Assembly (NCBI GenBank): GCA_030531505.1
Contig: JAUNNH010000010.1
Span: 1 to 64,000 of the forward strand
Origin: Eubacteriales bacterium
Lineage (GTDB): Bacteria; Bacillota; Clostridia; Oscillospirales; Oscillospiraceae
Reading direction: 5' to 3'
Length of the DNA stretch: 64,000 nt
The translations under genes were made by a program, and so were the position numbers. How positions within the stretch are numbered: the first letter of the stretch is position 1; every line of letters starts with the position of its first letter. The notes below the pieces were generated by a model, which saw only the letters and a program-made list of their open reading frames with translations, had not been told where the DNA came from and made no database searches. Positions 24,141 through 32,560 of this stretch are shown in pieces.

Positions 24141-25016
24141 ATGAATGTTTGCAGAATAAACAGGCGGATCCCTTTGCTGATCGGCCTGTTGCTGATAGGC
24201 TGTCTGTTTCTGAACGCCTGTGGCGAGCCGGAGCCTGAGGTCGGCGTCTACGTCTGCGCCGAGATCCTGGACGGTTCACTCCCGATGGCTGTGCAGGAGA
24301 GCCGCCTGGTGCTTGAGCGCAGCGGTTTCGCGCGGCTTGAAGGAGAGAACGGCGGGGGAGCTGCCCGCTGGAAACGCGAGGGCGAAGGGATCCGCCTTGC
24401 CGTGAACGGTGAGGACCTGTACGGCACCTGGGAGAACGGCGTCTGTCGTCTTCAGACCGCGGAGGGCCTTACGCTTGTCTATGTCCGGGAGGATCTGGCG
24501 GAAGCCTATATCGCGGATGCGACGCAGCGCCGCGCCACCGTGGCGGCGCAGCAGGCCTTCTGGAAGGGTGACTGGTATGGCTGGTGGCGGATCGACAACG
24601 CCGAAGGCACGCTGGCCGATACCTGGTATGATCTCTGCGGCCGCCTGACCGCACAGCCGGACGGCAGCATGTATCTGCTGCTCTGGGACGAGGATCAGAG
24701 CTCGTCCACGCCGATGTGTGAGGCGCGGCTCTTTTTCAACGAAGATGACAGCGCCACCGCGGCGGAGGGCTATTTCTGGCTTATGCCGCTTGAGGGGACG
24801 GGCTGGACGATGCTGTATAGCGACGGACGCCTCACCCTCGCCGGACACCACGAGGCGGGCGGGGAGAGCTTCGACTATTCCCTCTGCCTGCGCCCCTGGG
24901 GGGAGCAGTGGCTGGACGAAAACGAGCGGCCTTTCTACTATGACAGCTGGTATTTGCCGCTGATCCAGGCAGAGGAGAGCATGCCGGAGCGCATGAAGGT
25001 CGAGAGACTGAGATAG
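24141..25016 (+). CDS. Putative lipoprotein of unknown function
   Basis: A 291-residue exported protein I do not recognise. The signal peptide ends in the lipobox LNAC (Cys27), so it should be lipid-anchored outside. The mature part looks like a small beta-rich domain (about 35-110: VYVCAEILDG, LVLERSGFARLEG, YGTWENGVCRLQTAEG) followed by a second Trp-rich domain (about 125-290: FWKGDWYGWWRIDNAEG, GSMYLLLWDED, YFWLMPLEGTGWTMLYSDGRL). The pattern is reminiscent of lipocalin-like or DUF-type proteins that sense or coat the surface, but this is only an impression. It heads an operon with the zinc-ribbon and TPM genes. Confidence 0.75.
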   Translation: MNVCRINRRIPLLIGLLLIGCLFLNACGEPEPEVGVYVCAEILDGSLPMAVQESRLVLERSGFARLEGENGGGAARWKREGEGIRLAVNGEDLYGTWENGVCRLQTAEGLTLVYVREDLAEAYIADATQRRATVAAQQAFWKGDWYGWWRIDNAEGTLADTWYDLCGRLTAQPDGSMYLLLWDEDQSSSTPMCEARLFFNEDDSATAAEGYFWLMPLEGTGWTMLYSDGRLTLAGHHEAGGESFDYSLCLRPWGEQWLDENERPFYYDSWYLPLIQAEESMPERMKVERLR

Positions 25017-25052
25017 GAGCGGGAACCGACCCGCCGGAGAGAGGAGAGGAAA

Positions 25053-26171
25053 ATGAGCACGCAGGTCACCAATTTCCAGTGCCCGTCCTGTACGGGGCCG
25101 CTGCATTACGACGGAGAGAGCGGAAAGCTCCGCTGCGACTACTGCGGGAGCCTCTTTACCGTGCAGGAGATCGAGGCACTGTACGGCGAAAAGATCGATC
25201 AGGCGGCGGAGGCTGCGGCGGTCGAGGTCGAGTCGAACGTTACGGAGGACGGCTCCTGGGATTGGGACGGGGCCGGCTCCGACTGGGGTGAAGAGGCCGC
25301 GCATCTGAAGAGCTACAACTGCCCCTCCTGCGGCGCGGAGCTGATATGCGAGGAGACAACCGTGGCCACCTGCTGCCCCTACTGCGGCAATCCTTCCGTG
25401 GTGGCCGGCCAGTTCACGGGCATGCTCAAGCCGGACTACATCCTGCCTTTCAAGCTGGACAAAGCGGCGGCGGTCAAGGCGCTGAAAGAGTATTACCAGG
25501 GGAAAAAGCTCCTGCCGAGGAATTTCCGCAGCGAAAACCACATCGAAGAGGTCAAGGGGGTATATGTGCCCTTCTGGCTCTTCGACGCGACAGCTGACGC
25601 CGATCTGCAGTTCAGCGCCACCCAGGTGCGTTCCTACAGCCATGGCAACGAGCGGATCACGGAGACAGATCATTTCCGGGTGCGCCGCGCCGGGACGGTG
25701 GATTTTATCCGCATTCCCGTGGATGGCTCAAAAAAAATGCCGGACGCACACATGGATGCTATCGAGCCCTTTGATTATTCCGAGCTTAAGCCCTTCTCAG
25801 CGGCCTACCTGCCGGGCTTCCTCGCGGACAAATACGACATGGACGCCGACGAGTGCGAACGCCGAGCCGATTACCGCGCCGGAAACACGGCGGAGGAGAT
25901 CATCCGCAGTACGGTCACGGGCTATTCGAGCTGTACGACGGTCGGCAAGAATATCCAGGTCCACCGCGGCAACGTGCGTTATGCGCTGATGCCGGTCTGG
26001 ATGCTTGCCACCCGCTGGCGGGACAAGAGCTTCCTCTTCACCATGAATGGACAGACGGGCAAGCTGATCGGCGATTTGCCGGTGGCAAAGGACCTGTATT
26101 GGAGCTGGTTTGCGCGCATCGCGCTGCCCGTCGCGGCGGCGATCGGCGTCTTCCTGCATTTCTATTTCTGA
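25053..26171 (+). CDS. Double zinc-ribbon protein with C-terminal membrane anchor
   Basis: A 372-residue protein of a family often labelled TFIIB-type zinc ribbon or PriA-like in Firmicutes. It has two zinc ribbons: CPSCTG...CDYCGS (residues 9-34) and CPSCGAE...CPYCGN (about 91-113). A long middle domain follows with VKGVYVPFWLFDA, ITETDHFRVRRAG and ALMPVWMLATRW, and there is one membrane span at the very C-terminus (IALPVAAAIGVFLHFYF). The labels used for the family are misleading; no helicase motifs are present. It is followed after 12 nt by a TPM-domain gene, a pairing seen elsewhere, which hints at a shared membrane-associated task that is still unknown. Confidence 0.8.
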   Translation: MSTQVTNFQCPSCTGPLHYDGESGKLRCDYCGSLFTVQEIEALYGEKIDQAAEAAAVEVESNVTEDGSWDWDGAGSDWGEEAAHLKSYNCPSCGAELICEETTVATCCPYCGNPSVVAGQFTGMLKPDYILPFKLDKAAAVKALKEYYQGKKLLPRNFRSENHIEEVKGVYVPFWLFDATADADLQFSATQVRSYSHGNERITETDHFRVRRAGTVDFIRIPVDGSKKMPDAHMDAIEPFDYSELKPFSAAYLPGFLADKYDMDADECERRADYRAGNTAEEIIRSTVTGYSSCTTVGKNIQVHRGNVRYALMPVWMLATRWRDKSFLFTMNGQTGKLIGDLPVAKDLYWSWFARIALPVAAAIGVFLHFYF

Positions 26172-26183
26172 GGGGGTGGGGAC

Positions 26184-26963
26184 ATGAAGAAGCTTTGTCT
26201 TTGCCTGCTCCTTTGCCTTTGCCTCTGCCTGAGCGTCACCGTCCTGGCCGCAGCGGAGGACACCCTGGAATATGTGACCGACGCCGCGGGGATCCTGACG
26301 CAGGAGCAGACAGCGGATTTGAACGCGACGGCCGCCCGAATCACCGAGCAGTATGACTGCGCGGTGTATATCGTGGTGCTCCCGGATTATAAGACCTATA
26401 ACAACGAGAGCGTGGAGCGCTGCACCGAGGAGCTGTACAGCTACTTCGACCTCGGACGCGGAGAGGGGCGGGACGGCCTGATCCTGCTTCTGAGCATGGC
26501 CGAGCGGGATTACGATCTCTGGGGCCATGGTCCCTTCGGGAAATACGCGTTTACCGAGTACGGCCTTGACGGGCTCGAGGATCGTTTTCTGCCCTATTTT
26601 CGGAACAACGACTGGTACGCCGGCTTCCGGGCCTACCTGAGCGGCGCCGAGAGCCTGCTCTCCCAAGCGGCGCAGGGTGAACCGGCGGCATATCGCATGT
26701 CCGTCGGGACCAAGGCGGCGATCGCACTCACACCCGGCTGCCTGATCGGGTTTCTGGTCTGCGGGATCTTCAAGGGACAGATGAAAACAGCCAAGGAAAA
26801 GGACACGGCGGAGGACTACGTGGTCTCCGGCAGCGCCCGGCTGCACATCCGCGAGGACCAGTTCATCAACCGGACCCGGACCGTGCATGTCATCGAGAGC
26901 AGCAGTTCGGGCGGCGGCCGTCCGAGCGGCGGCGGAACCTCCCATCACAGCGGAAAATTCTAA
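26184..26963 (+). CDS. TPM-domain protein (YgcG family)
   Basis: A 259-residue protein with a Cys/Leu-rich signal peptide (MKKLCLCLLLCLCLCLS), an extracytoplasmic TPM domain (PF04536; about residues 30-160 with YVTDAAGILTQEQ, VYIVVLPDY, GEGRDGLILLLSM), a membrane span (about 174-195, IALTPGCLIGFLVCGIF) and a cytoplasmic tail ending in the Gly/Ser-rich SGGGRPSGGGTSHHSGKF that many members have. TPM domains occur in photosystem repair and in cell-envelope proteins; the bacterial YgcG role is unknown. It is the last gene of the lipoprotein operon. Confidence 0.88.
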   Translation: MKKLCLCLLLCLCLCLSVTVLAAAEDTLEYVTDAAGILTQEQTADLNATAARITEQYDCAVYIVVLPDYKTYNNESVERCTEELYSYFDLGRGEGRDGLILLLSMAERDYDLWGHGPFGKYAFTEYGLDGLEDRFLPYFRNNDWYAGFRAYLSGAESLLSQAAQGEPAAYRMSVGTKAAIALTPGCLIGFLVCGIFKGQMKTAKEKDTAEDYVVSGSARLHIREDQFINRTRTVHVIESSSSGGGRPSGGGTSHHSGKF

Positions 26964-26972
26964 TTTGCTGGA

Positions 26973-27013
26973 GGCCGTCTCAGAGCGGGAATGCTTCTGA
27001 GACGGCCACTTTC
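26973..27013 (+). terminator. Terminator after the TPM gene
   Basis: A perfect 12-bp stem (GGCCGTCTCAGA at 26973-26984 with 26996-27007), followed by ACTTTC. Confidence 0.7.
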
Positions 27014-27047
27014 ACGCCATCGGCCCCGGACCGCCGGACAAAAAAAG

Positions 27048-27076
27048 TTGACGGAGCCGAACAGAACCGTTATTAT
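27048..27076 (+). promoter_or_regulatory. Strong sigma-A promoter of the pyruvate kinase-like/M3 operon
   Basis: TTGACG (27048-27053), 17-bp spacer, TATTAT (27071-27076). Confidence 0.75.
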
Positions 27077-27120
27077 GATGATATAAAGAATCAATCGATA
27101 AAAGAAAGGGAAGAGAGCCA

Positions 27121-28110
27121 ATGCTGGAAATATACGGAACGCTCGGTCCCGCCTGTGGGAACGATGACACGCTCGCCCAGATGCTTGACCTCGGGATGAC
27201 AGGCATACGGCTGAATCTCTCCCACATGTCGCTGCCGCAGGCGGAGCCGCTGCTGGAGGCGCTGCAGCAGGCCTCGCAGCGTACCGGGATCAGCCCGAAG
27301 CTGCTGATCGATATGCAGGGGCCCGAGATCCGTGTCGGGGCGATGAGCACGCCCACGCATCTGATCGAGGGGAAAAACATCCTGCTGGGTCAGCGAGGCG
27401 GCATACCGCTGCCCCGTGTGATCACGGATATCCTGCAGCCCGGCATGGAGCTCTGGATGGACGATGGCAAGCTGCGTGTTGAGGTGTTTGAGGCGCGCGG
27501 CGGCCTGCGCGGGCGTGTGATCCAGGGGGGCGTGCTGCACAGCCGCAAGAGCGTGGCGATCCCGGGGTGTGATCTTTGGCTCCCCGCGCTGACGGATACT
27601 GACAAAGAAAACCTGCGTGCCGCAAAGGAATTCGGCGTCACCGGGTTGATGCAGCCTTTTGTCCGCGGCCGGGAGGATCTGCTCGCCGTGCGGGAGGAGC
27701 TTCGGGAGTGCGGCTGTGAGGGCCTGCGTCTTTTTGCCAAGATCGAAAACCGCATCGGACTCGAGAAGCTGCCGGAGCTGATGCCCGTCTGCGACGAGGT
27801 CGTGATCGCACGGGGGGATCTCGGCAACGCCGTGCCGCTCTGGGAGCTTCCGCGCGTTCAGAAGGAGATCGCCGCGCTCTGCCGCAGCCACCGCAAGGCC
27901 TTTATGGTCGTCACGCAGATGCTGACTTCCATGGAGCAAAACCCCGTGCCCACGCGGGCCGAGGTGAGCGATATCTTCAACGCCATCCTGGACGGTGCTG
28001 CCTCCGTGATGGTGACGGGCGAGACAGCGGCGGGCAAACATCCCGTCGAGGTCATGCGCTATCTGGTCGCCACGGTCCGCGAGGCGGAGCAATATCGAAA
28101 GAAAGGATAA
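27121..28110 (+). CDS. Pyruvate kinase-like protein lacking the C-terminal regulatory domain
   Basis: A 329-residue protein covering only the barrel and lid domains of pyruvate kinase; typical bacterial enzymes have about 470-590 residues. Family motifs are clear: GIRLNLSHM (RxNxSH), LIDMQGPEIRVG (normally DTKGPEIR), the catalytic Lys in LFAKIENRIGLE, VIARGDLGNAVPL, VVTQMLTSM and PTRAEVSDIFNA. The barrel ends normally at about residue 320, and the allosteric C-domain is absent with no sign of it downstream. It may still phosphorylate ADP from PEP, or act on a related enol phosphate. The stop is followed after 6 nt by an M3 peptidase gene, so the two are co-expressed. A full-length pyruvate kinase probably exists elsewhere. 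Confidence 0.85.
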   Translation: MLEIYGTLGPACGNDDTLAQMLDLGMTGIRLNLSHMSLPQAEPLLEALQQASQRTGISPKLLIDMQGPEIRVGAMSTPTHLIEGKNILLGQRGGIPLPRVITDILQPGMELWMDDGKLRVEVFEARGGLRGRVIQGGVLHSRKSVAIPGCDLWLPALTDTDKENLRAAKEFGVTGLMQPFVRGREDLLAVREELRECGCEGLRLFAKIENRIGLEKLPELMPVCDEVVIARGDLGNAVPLWELPRVQKEIAALCRSHRKAFMVVTQMLTSMEQNPVPTRAEVSDIFNAILDGAASVMVTGETAAGKHPVEVMRYLVATVREAEQYRKKG

Positions 28111-28116
28111 CAGATT

Positions 28117-29802
28117 ATGAAAGTTTCCGAATTGCCTTATCGCCGCGTAACGCTGGAGGAAGTCCAGCAGGTTATGGAGGATGTGATCGCGCGCATCCGC
28201 GGTGCGCAGAGCGTCGAGGAGATCCTCAAGGCGCGCGAGGACTATCTTGCACTCAACTTGGAGTATTATACCAATGCAGGCCTTGCCAGCATGCGCTATA
28301 CCATCAACACAGTCGATCCCTTCTATGTGGCCGAGAACGAGTACTATGACGAGATCGGTCCTGCAGTGGAGAACTATACGGTGGAGTATGCCGCCGCGCT
28401 GCTGGATTCACCTTTCCGCTTAGAGCTCGAGAAGGCGCTCTCGCCGGTGCTTTTCCAGTCGCTGGAGGTTAGCCGCAAGGCCATGTCGCCGGAGATCATC
28501 GAGGACATGGTCGAGGAGAACAAGCTCGTGCGCGAGTACTCCGATCTGATGAGCGGGATGGAATTCACCTTCCGCGGGGAGACAATGCCGCGCGCCATGC
28601 TGATGAAGTACGCCAAGGACGAGGACCGGGAGACCCGCTGCGAGTGCTATGAGGTGCTCGGCCGCGGGCTCGAGGCGCACAAGGCGGAGCTGGACGATAT
28701 CTATGACCGCATGGTCCATGTGCGTGACCGCATGGCCAAAAAGATGGGCTACAAGAATTTCATCGAGCTCGGCTATTACCGCATGGGCCGCCTGTGCTAC
28801 GATGAGGAAAAGGTGCGGGTGTTCCGCGAGAACGTGCTGCGGGATATCGTGCCGGTCGTCTCCCGCCTGCGCCGTGAGAACGCGAAGCGCCTCGGCATCG
28901 AGGAATACAAGCTCTATGACGACGGCGTCATCATCCCCGGCGGCGACCCGAAGCCCTTCGGCAAGGAGGCGATCTTTGCCGCGGCAAAGGAGATGTACCA
29001 CGCCATGGGCGAGGAGACCGGCGCCTTCATTGACCTCATGCTCGAAAACGAGGCCTTTGACGTGGATGCCCGCAAGAACAAATGGGGCGGCGGCTACTGC
29101 ACGGAATTCCCCAAGTTCAAGCAGCCCTTCATCCTCGCCAACTTCAACGGCACCGCCGGCGACGTGGACGTGGTGACCCACGAGGCGGGCCACGCTTTCA
29201 ACGCCTTCCTGATCGCGGAAAACCGCTTCGCGCTCGAACTCGGCTGCGGCGGCATGGAGACGGCCGAGACCCATTCCATGAGCATGGAGTTCTTCGCCTG
29301 GCCGTATATGGAGAAGTTCTTCGGGGAGAATGCGGGAAAGTACAAGTTCATGCATGCGCTTGAATCCTTCTCCTTCATCCCCTATGGGACGATCGTGGAC
29401 GCCTTCCAGCATATCGTGTACGAAAATCCCGACATGACGCCGGACGAGCGCGATGCCGCCTGGCTGGAGCTGGAGAAAAAGTACCGCCCGCATATCTCCG
29501 TGGAGGGCATGCCCTATCTGGAGAAAGGCACGCGCTGGCAGTATCAGATGCATATCTACGAATCCCCCTTCTACTACATCGACTACTGTCTGGCGCAGAC
29601 GGCGGCCTTCCAGTTCCTGCTCGCAAGCCAGGAGGACTACGCCGACGCCTTTGCACGCTACCTGCACCTTTCAAAACAGGGCGGCGAGAAGGTCTGGACC
29701 GATCTGCTGACCGAAGCTGGCTTCCCCAGCCCCTTCGAACCCGGCGCCTTGAAGGATCTGGCCGGGCGCGTGGAAACGCTGCTCGAGGAGATCCGCGTCT
29801 GA
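28117..29802 (+). CDS. M3-family oligoendopeptidase
   Basis: A 561-residue zinc peptidase of the PepF/oligoendopeptidase F type. The zinc site is VVTHEAGHAF (His355, Glu356, His359), with the third ligand Glu in METAETHSMSMEF (about residue 384). The C-terminal substrate-binding Tyr/His segment is visible in YESPFYYIDYCLAQTAAFQFL. There is no signal peptide, so it cleaves short peptides in the cytoplasm, which fits the oligopeptide importer encoded at 49.7-57.4 kb. It lies 6 nt after the pyruvate kinase-like gene and ends in a strong terminator. Confidence 0.92.
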   Translation: MKVSELPYRRVTLEEVQQVMEDVIARIRGAQSVEEILKAREDYLALNLEYYTNAGLASMRYTINTVDPFYVAENEYYDEIGPAVENYTVEYAAALLDSPFRLELEKALSPVLFQSLEVSRKAMSPEIIEDMVEENKLVREYSDLMSGMEFTFRGETMPRAMLMKYAKDEDRETRCECYEVLGRGLEAHKAELDDIYDRMVHVRDRMAKKMGYKNFIELGYYRMGRLCYDEEKVRVFRENVLRDIVPVVSRLRRENAKRLGIEEYKLYDDGVIIPGGDPKPFGKEAIFAAAKEMYHAMGEETGAFIDLMLENEAFDVDARKNKWGGGYCTEFPKFKQPFILANFNGTAGDVDVVTHEAGHAFNAFLIAENRFALELGCGGMETAETHSMSMEFFAWPYMEKFFGENAGKYKFMHALESFSFIPYGTIVDAFQHIVYENPDMTPDERDAAWLELEKKYRPHISVEGMPYLEKGTRWQYQMHIYESPFYYIDYCLAQTAAFQFLLASQEDYADAFARYLHLSKQGGEKVWTDLLTEAGFPSPFEPGALKDLAGRVETLLEEIRV

Positions 29803-29814
29803 AAATGCGAGTGA

Positions 29815-29851
29815 AATGGACCGGTGAACACAGTTCACCGGTCCATTCTAT
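29815..29851 (+). terminator. Terminator after the M3 peptidase
   Basis: A perfect 15-bp stem (29815-29829 with 29833-29847) with a 3-nt loop; weak T tract. Confidence 0.75.
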
Positions 29852-29873
29852 GTGCGGCATGCAGAGCCTTCCA

Positions 29874-29903
29874 TTGACAGGACTGCCGGGAAGATGATAT
29901 AAC
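29874..29903 (+). promoter_or_regulatory. Promoter of the LCP gene
   Basis: TTGACA (29874-29879), 18-bp spacer, TATAAC (29898-29903), about 95 nt before the start codon. Confidence 0.65.
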
Positions 29904-29997
29904 AAAACACACGCATATGGAAAATGCGCGCCTGAAAGCCCGTGTTTCGGCGGCAGACAGAGAAAGAGAGAAGCTGCGCACAACAGGAGGAAAAGCT

Positions 29998-30975
29998 ATG
30001 GCAAAGAAAAGACGCAGAAGACGCAGACGAAATCGGGTCGCACGTGTGTTCGCCGTGTTGCTCAGCATCATGCTGCTGCTTATCGCTGCGGTCGGACTCT
30101 ATTACAACAGCCTGCTGAACCGCTTGAGCTTTGATCAGGGAGGAAGCGTTACCGCGCAGAACTCGTCGGCCGCACCGCAGGAGGCGATGATCCAGCCGGA
30201 CAGTACGCCCATCCCGAACGAGGAAATCACACAGATCAGCTCCAGCAATAAGGCTGAGGGCAGAGTTCACAAAGAGAAGAATGTGATCAACATTCTTTTG
30301 ATCGGTTCAGATTACCGCATCCCCCACACCTCTGATCCGGGCCGCGCAGACGTCACGATGCTGTGCTCGCTGAACAGGAAGACCGGCAGCATCAAGCTTG
30401 TGAGCTTTGAGCGCGGCATCATGGTCGACGTTCCCGGCGTGGGAACGGATCTGCTGACCCACTCCTTCCACTGGGGCGGGGCGGAGCTTACCACGCAGAT
30501 CCTGCGGGAATACTTCCTGCTCGATATCGCGGGCTATGCCCATGTGGACTTTGACAGCTTCTCCGCGCTTGTAGACGCGGTCGGCGGCGTGGACATCAAT
30601 CTTACGGACGCGGAGGCCTGGGCTCTGGGGCTTGCGAGCGGGCCGAACCATCTCGACGGGGCGAATGCCCTGCGGTACTGCCGCCTGCGCAGCATCGATT
30701 CCAACTGGCAGCGTATCGCACGGCAGCGGACGACGGTACAGGCGATCCTGAACCGGGTGAAGAATATGAACGTTACGGAGCTCGACCAGCTCTCACAGCA
30801 GGTGCTGCCCCTGATCCACACGGACCTGAGCAAGGCTGAGATCACCTCGATCCTGCTGAACGCGACAAAGTTCCTCGGCGTGACAGCCGAGCAGATGACG
30901 GTACCCGACAACAACGACCAACACTGCGATTTCCAATACGAGTCGGAGAGACTGAAGAATTATCTGTACGGATGA
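29998..30975 (+). CDS. LytR-CpsA-Psr (LCP) family protein
   Basis: A 325-residue membrane-anchored enzyme of the family that transfers lipid-linked glycopolymers (teichoic acids, capsules) onto peptidoglycan. A very basic N-terminus (KKRRRRRRRNR) precedes one membrane span (about residues 17-36). The extracellular LCP domain has INILLIGSDYR, GRADVTMLCSLN, LVDAVGGVDINL, and YCRLRSIDSNWQRIARQRTTVQAIL with the conserved Arg pair. The usual IPRD catalytic stretch reads FERG here, so one conserved acidic residue is missing. The ATG at 29998 follows AGGAGG. It stands alone between its own promoter and a strong terminator. Confidence 0.88.
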   Translation: MAKKRRRRRRRNRVARVFAVLLSIMLLLIAAVGLYYNSLLNRLSFDQGGSVTAQNSSAAPQEAMIQPDSTPIPNEEITQISSSNKAEGRVHKEKNVINILLIGSDYRIPHTSDPGRADVTMLCSLNRKTGSIKLVSFERGIMVDVPGVGTDLLTHSFHWGGAELTTQILREYFLLDIAGYAHVDFDSFSALVDAVGGVDINLTDAEAWALGLASGPNHLDGANALRYCRLRSIDSNWQRIARQRTTVQAILNRVKNMNVTELDQLSQQVLPLIHTDLSKAEITSILLNATKFLGVTAEQMTVPDNNDQHCDFQYESERLKNYLYG

Positions 30976-31007
30976 AAAACTCCCCGGTCCTGGGACCGGG
31001 GAGTTTT
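30976..31007. terminator. Bidirectional terminator between LCP and glutaredoxin genes
   Basis: A 14-15-bp stem (AAAACTCCCCGGTC with its complement) flanked by A and T runs, so it works for both convergent genes. Confidence 0.85.
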
Positions 31008-31019
31008 CTGCCGATTTAC

Positions 31020-31298
31020 TCAAGTCAATGCCCTGTCAAGACAGTGCTGTACCGCTTCCTTGATGTCCTCATAGCGCATGCCGATATGCGCTTCGAAAAG
31101 CTTCTCTTTGCCGATGAAAAAGCTCGGCACGGCATAGTAATCATAGCTGTCGGCCAGCACGGGTTCGCGCGACTCTTCGATACGCTTCAGGGGAATCTCC
31201 GCATAGGCGGGATTCTCACGAAACAGCTCGTCCAAAGCCTGTCGCGCCTTGGCGCAGTAACCGCAGTCCTCCAGGTAAAACATGGTCAGTTCCTTCAT
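31020..31298 (-). CDS. Glutaredoxin-like thioredoxin-fold protein
   Basis: A 92-residue thioredoxin-fold protein with the active site CGYC (residues 12-15, in MFYLEDCGYCAKARQAL), a cis-Pro in YYAVPSFFIGKEKLFEAHIG and the usual C-terminal helix. The size fits glutaredoxins. Since Clostridia generally lack glutathione, it probably works with other thiols or thioredoxin reductase. The ATG at 31296-31298 has AAGGGG upstream. It is divergent from the DUF3810 gene, with a promoter at 31333-31361. Confidence 0.87.
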   Translation of the reverse strand: MKELTMFYLEDCGYCAKARQALDELFRENPAYAEIPLKRIEESREPVLADSYDYYAVPSFFIGKEKLFEAHIGMRYEDIKEAVQHCLDRALT

Positions 31299-31332
31299 AG
31301 GCGCACCCCTTTCTCTGTTAGCTGCTGCCATC

Positions 31333-31361
31333 ATCATACGGTATTCTCTCGATTTACGCAA
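31333..31361 (-). promoter_or_regulatory. Promoter of the glutaredoxin-like gene
   Basis: Minus strand: TTGCGT (complement of 31356-31361), 17-bp spacer, TATGAT (complement of 31333-31338). Confidence 0.65.
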
Positions 31362-31376
31362 GGTATTTTTTCTCTC

Positions 31377-31405
31377 TTGCCAGTCGGGGGAGATGGTTGT
31401 ACAAT
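31377..31405 (+). promoter_or_regulatory. Promoter of the DUF3810 gene giving a leaderless transcript
   Basis: TTGCCA (31377-31382), 17-bp spacer, TACAAT (31400-31405). The expected transcript start, about 7 nt after the -10 box, coincides with the ATG at 31412. Confidence 0.6.
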
Positions 31406-31411
31406 ACGCGT

Positions 31412-32560
31412 ATGGAAACGAGAAGAAAAAGATCCAAAACCCGTTTTTGCCCAATCCGGCTCACGTTGACCGGCCTCGCGGCACTGGTGATCCTGCTGCA
31501 GCGTGCCCTGCGCGGCAGCTATCCGATCATGCGCTGGCTGTCAGCGCATTTCGTGCGCCCAACACAGCGCCGCCTTGGTGAGCTCAGCGCGCGCGTTTCC
31601 TTTTCTGTCGCGGAACTGCTGATCGTCGTGGCAGTCGTCGGCCTTCTGCTGTATCTGCTGTTCTGCGTGGAGACGGTGCTGCACCGCGGGCGTTTGTTCC
31701 GTCAGCTCTATCGCCTGGTCCTCACCCTGCTGTGTTTTGTGCTGGTGGTGTATGCGGGCTTCTGCGTCCTCTGGGGCATTTACTTTTATGGGGACGATTT
31801 CATGGTGCAGAGCGGCCTGCAGACCGGTGAGATCTCAACGGAGGAACTGCGCACGGTGACGTCCTTTTTTGCAGTGCTCCTCGATGAGACGGCCGGACAG
31901 GTGGAGCGGGATGGAACGGGTGCCTGTGCAACAGACCGGGAGGCCGTGCTCGAACGCTCGGAAACGCTCTATGCAGCGCTGGAGCGGGATTTCCCCTGCC
32001 TGGAGGGACCGCCGCTTCGAGCCAAAGGCGTGAAGCTTTCACGTCTTCTGAGCTACATAGATTTCACGGGCTTTTTCTTCCCCTTTACCGGAGAGGCGAA
32101 TGTGAACATGGATTTTCCGCCCTCGCTCTTTGCGGCTACGGTCGCCCATGAGCTTGCTCACCAGCGCGGCGTGGCCAAGGAGCAGGAGGCAAATTTTGTC
32201 GCTGTGTTGGCCTGCCTGCGAAATGACGATCCGGACTATACCTATTCCGCTGCGCTGCTGGCCTACAGTTATCTGAGCAGCGCGCTTGCAGAAGCGGACC
32301 GCGCCGCCTGGGAGGAGATATCCGCCGCCCTGCCGGCACCGGTCCTGCGCGATCTGGAAGTCAACCGCAGCTACTGGCAGCGCTTTGAGACGCCGGTCCA
32401 GGAGGTCTCCAACACGGTATACGAGAATTTCATGTACAGTTACGACCAGGAACTCGGGCTCCGCAGCTATGGCGCCTGTGTGGATCTGCTCGTCCATTAC
32501 TATTACGGGACCGCGCTGCAGTATCTCCATGCCCTGCAGACGCCGGAGGGGAATGTATGA
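31412..32560 (+). CDS. DUF3810 membrane metalloprotease-like protein
   Basis: A 382-residue protein with an N-terminal membrane span (about residues 15-31), two further spans (about 64-84 and 97-118) and an extracytoplasmic domain with the zinc-peptidase motif HELAHQRG (His246, Glu247, His250) followed by EQEANFVA, a possible third-ligand helix. This is the DUF3810 family, predicted membrane-bound zinc peptidases of unknown substrate. The ATG at 31412 lies directly at the predicted transcript start and has no Shine-Dalgarno sequence within the transcript; a TTG five codons earlier overlaps the -10 box and is unlikely. The stop overlaps the next start (ATGA). Confidence 0.82.
   Translation: METRRKRSKTRFCPIRLTLTGLAALVILLQRALRGSYPIMRWLSAHFVRPTQRRLGELSARVSFSVAELLIVVAVVGLLLYLLFCVETVLHRGRLFRQLYRLVLTLLCFVLVVYAGFCVLWGIYFYGDDFMVQSGLQTGEISTEELRTVTSFFAVLLDETAGQVERDGTGACATDREAVLERSETLYAALERDFPCLEGPPLRAKGVKLSRLLSYIDFTGFFFPFTGEANVNMDFPPSLFAATVAHELAHQRGVAKEQEANFVAVLACLRNDDPDYTYSAALLAYSYLSSALAEADRAAWEEISAALPAPVLRDLEVNRSYWQRFETPVQEVSNTVYENFMYSYDQELGLRSYGACVDLLVHYYYGTALQYLHALQTPEGNV

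Noticed and set aside
23893-24279. Minus-strand frame of 128 codons containing the tandem repeat (repeated DSGEPGTA)
   Set aside because: It covers the promoter and start of the lipoprotein gene, has no ribosome site and no family features.
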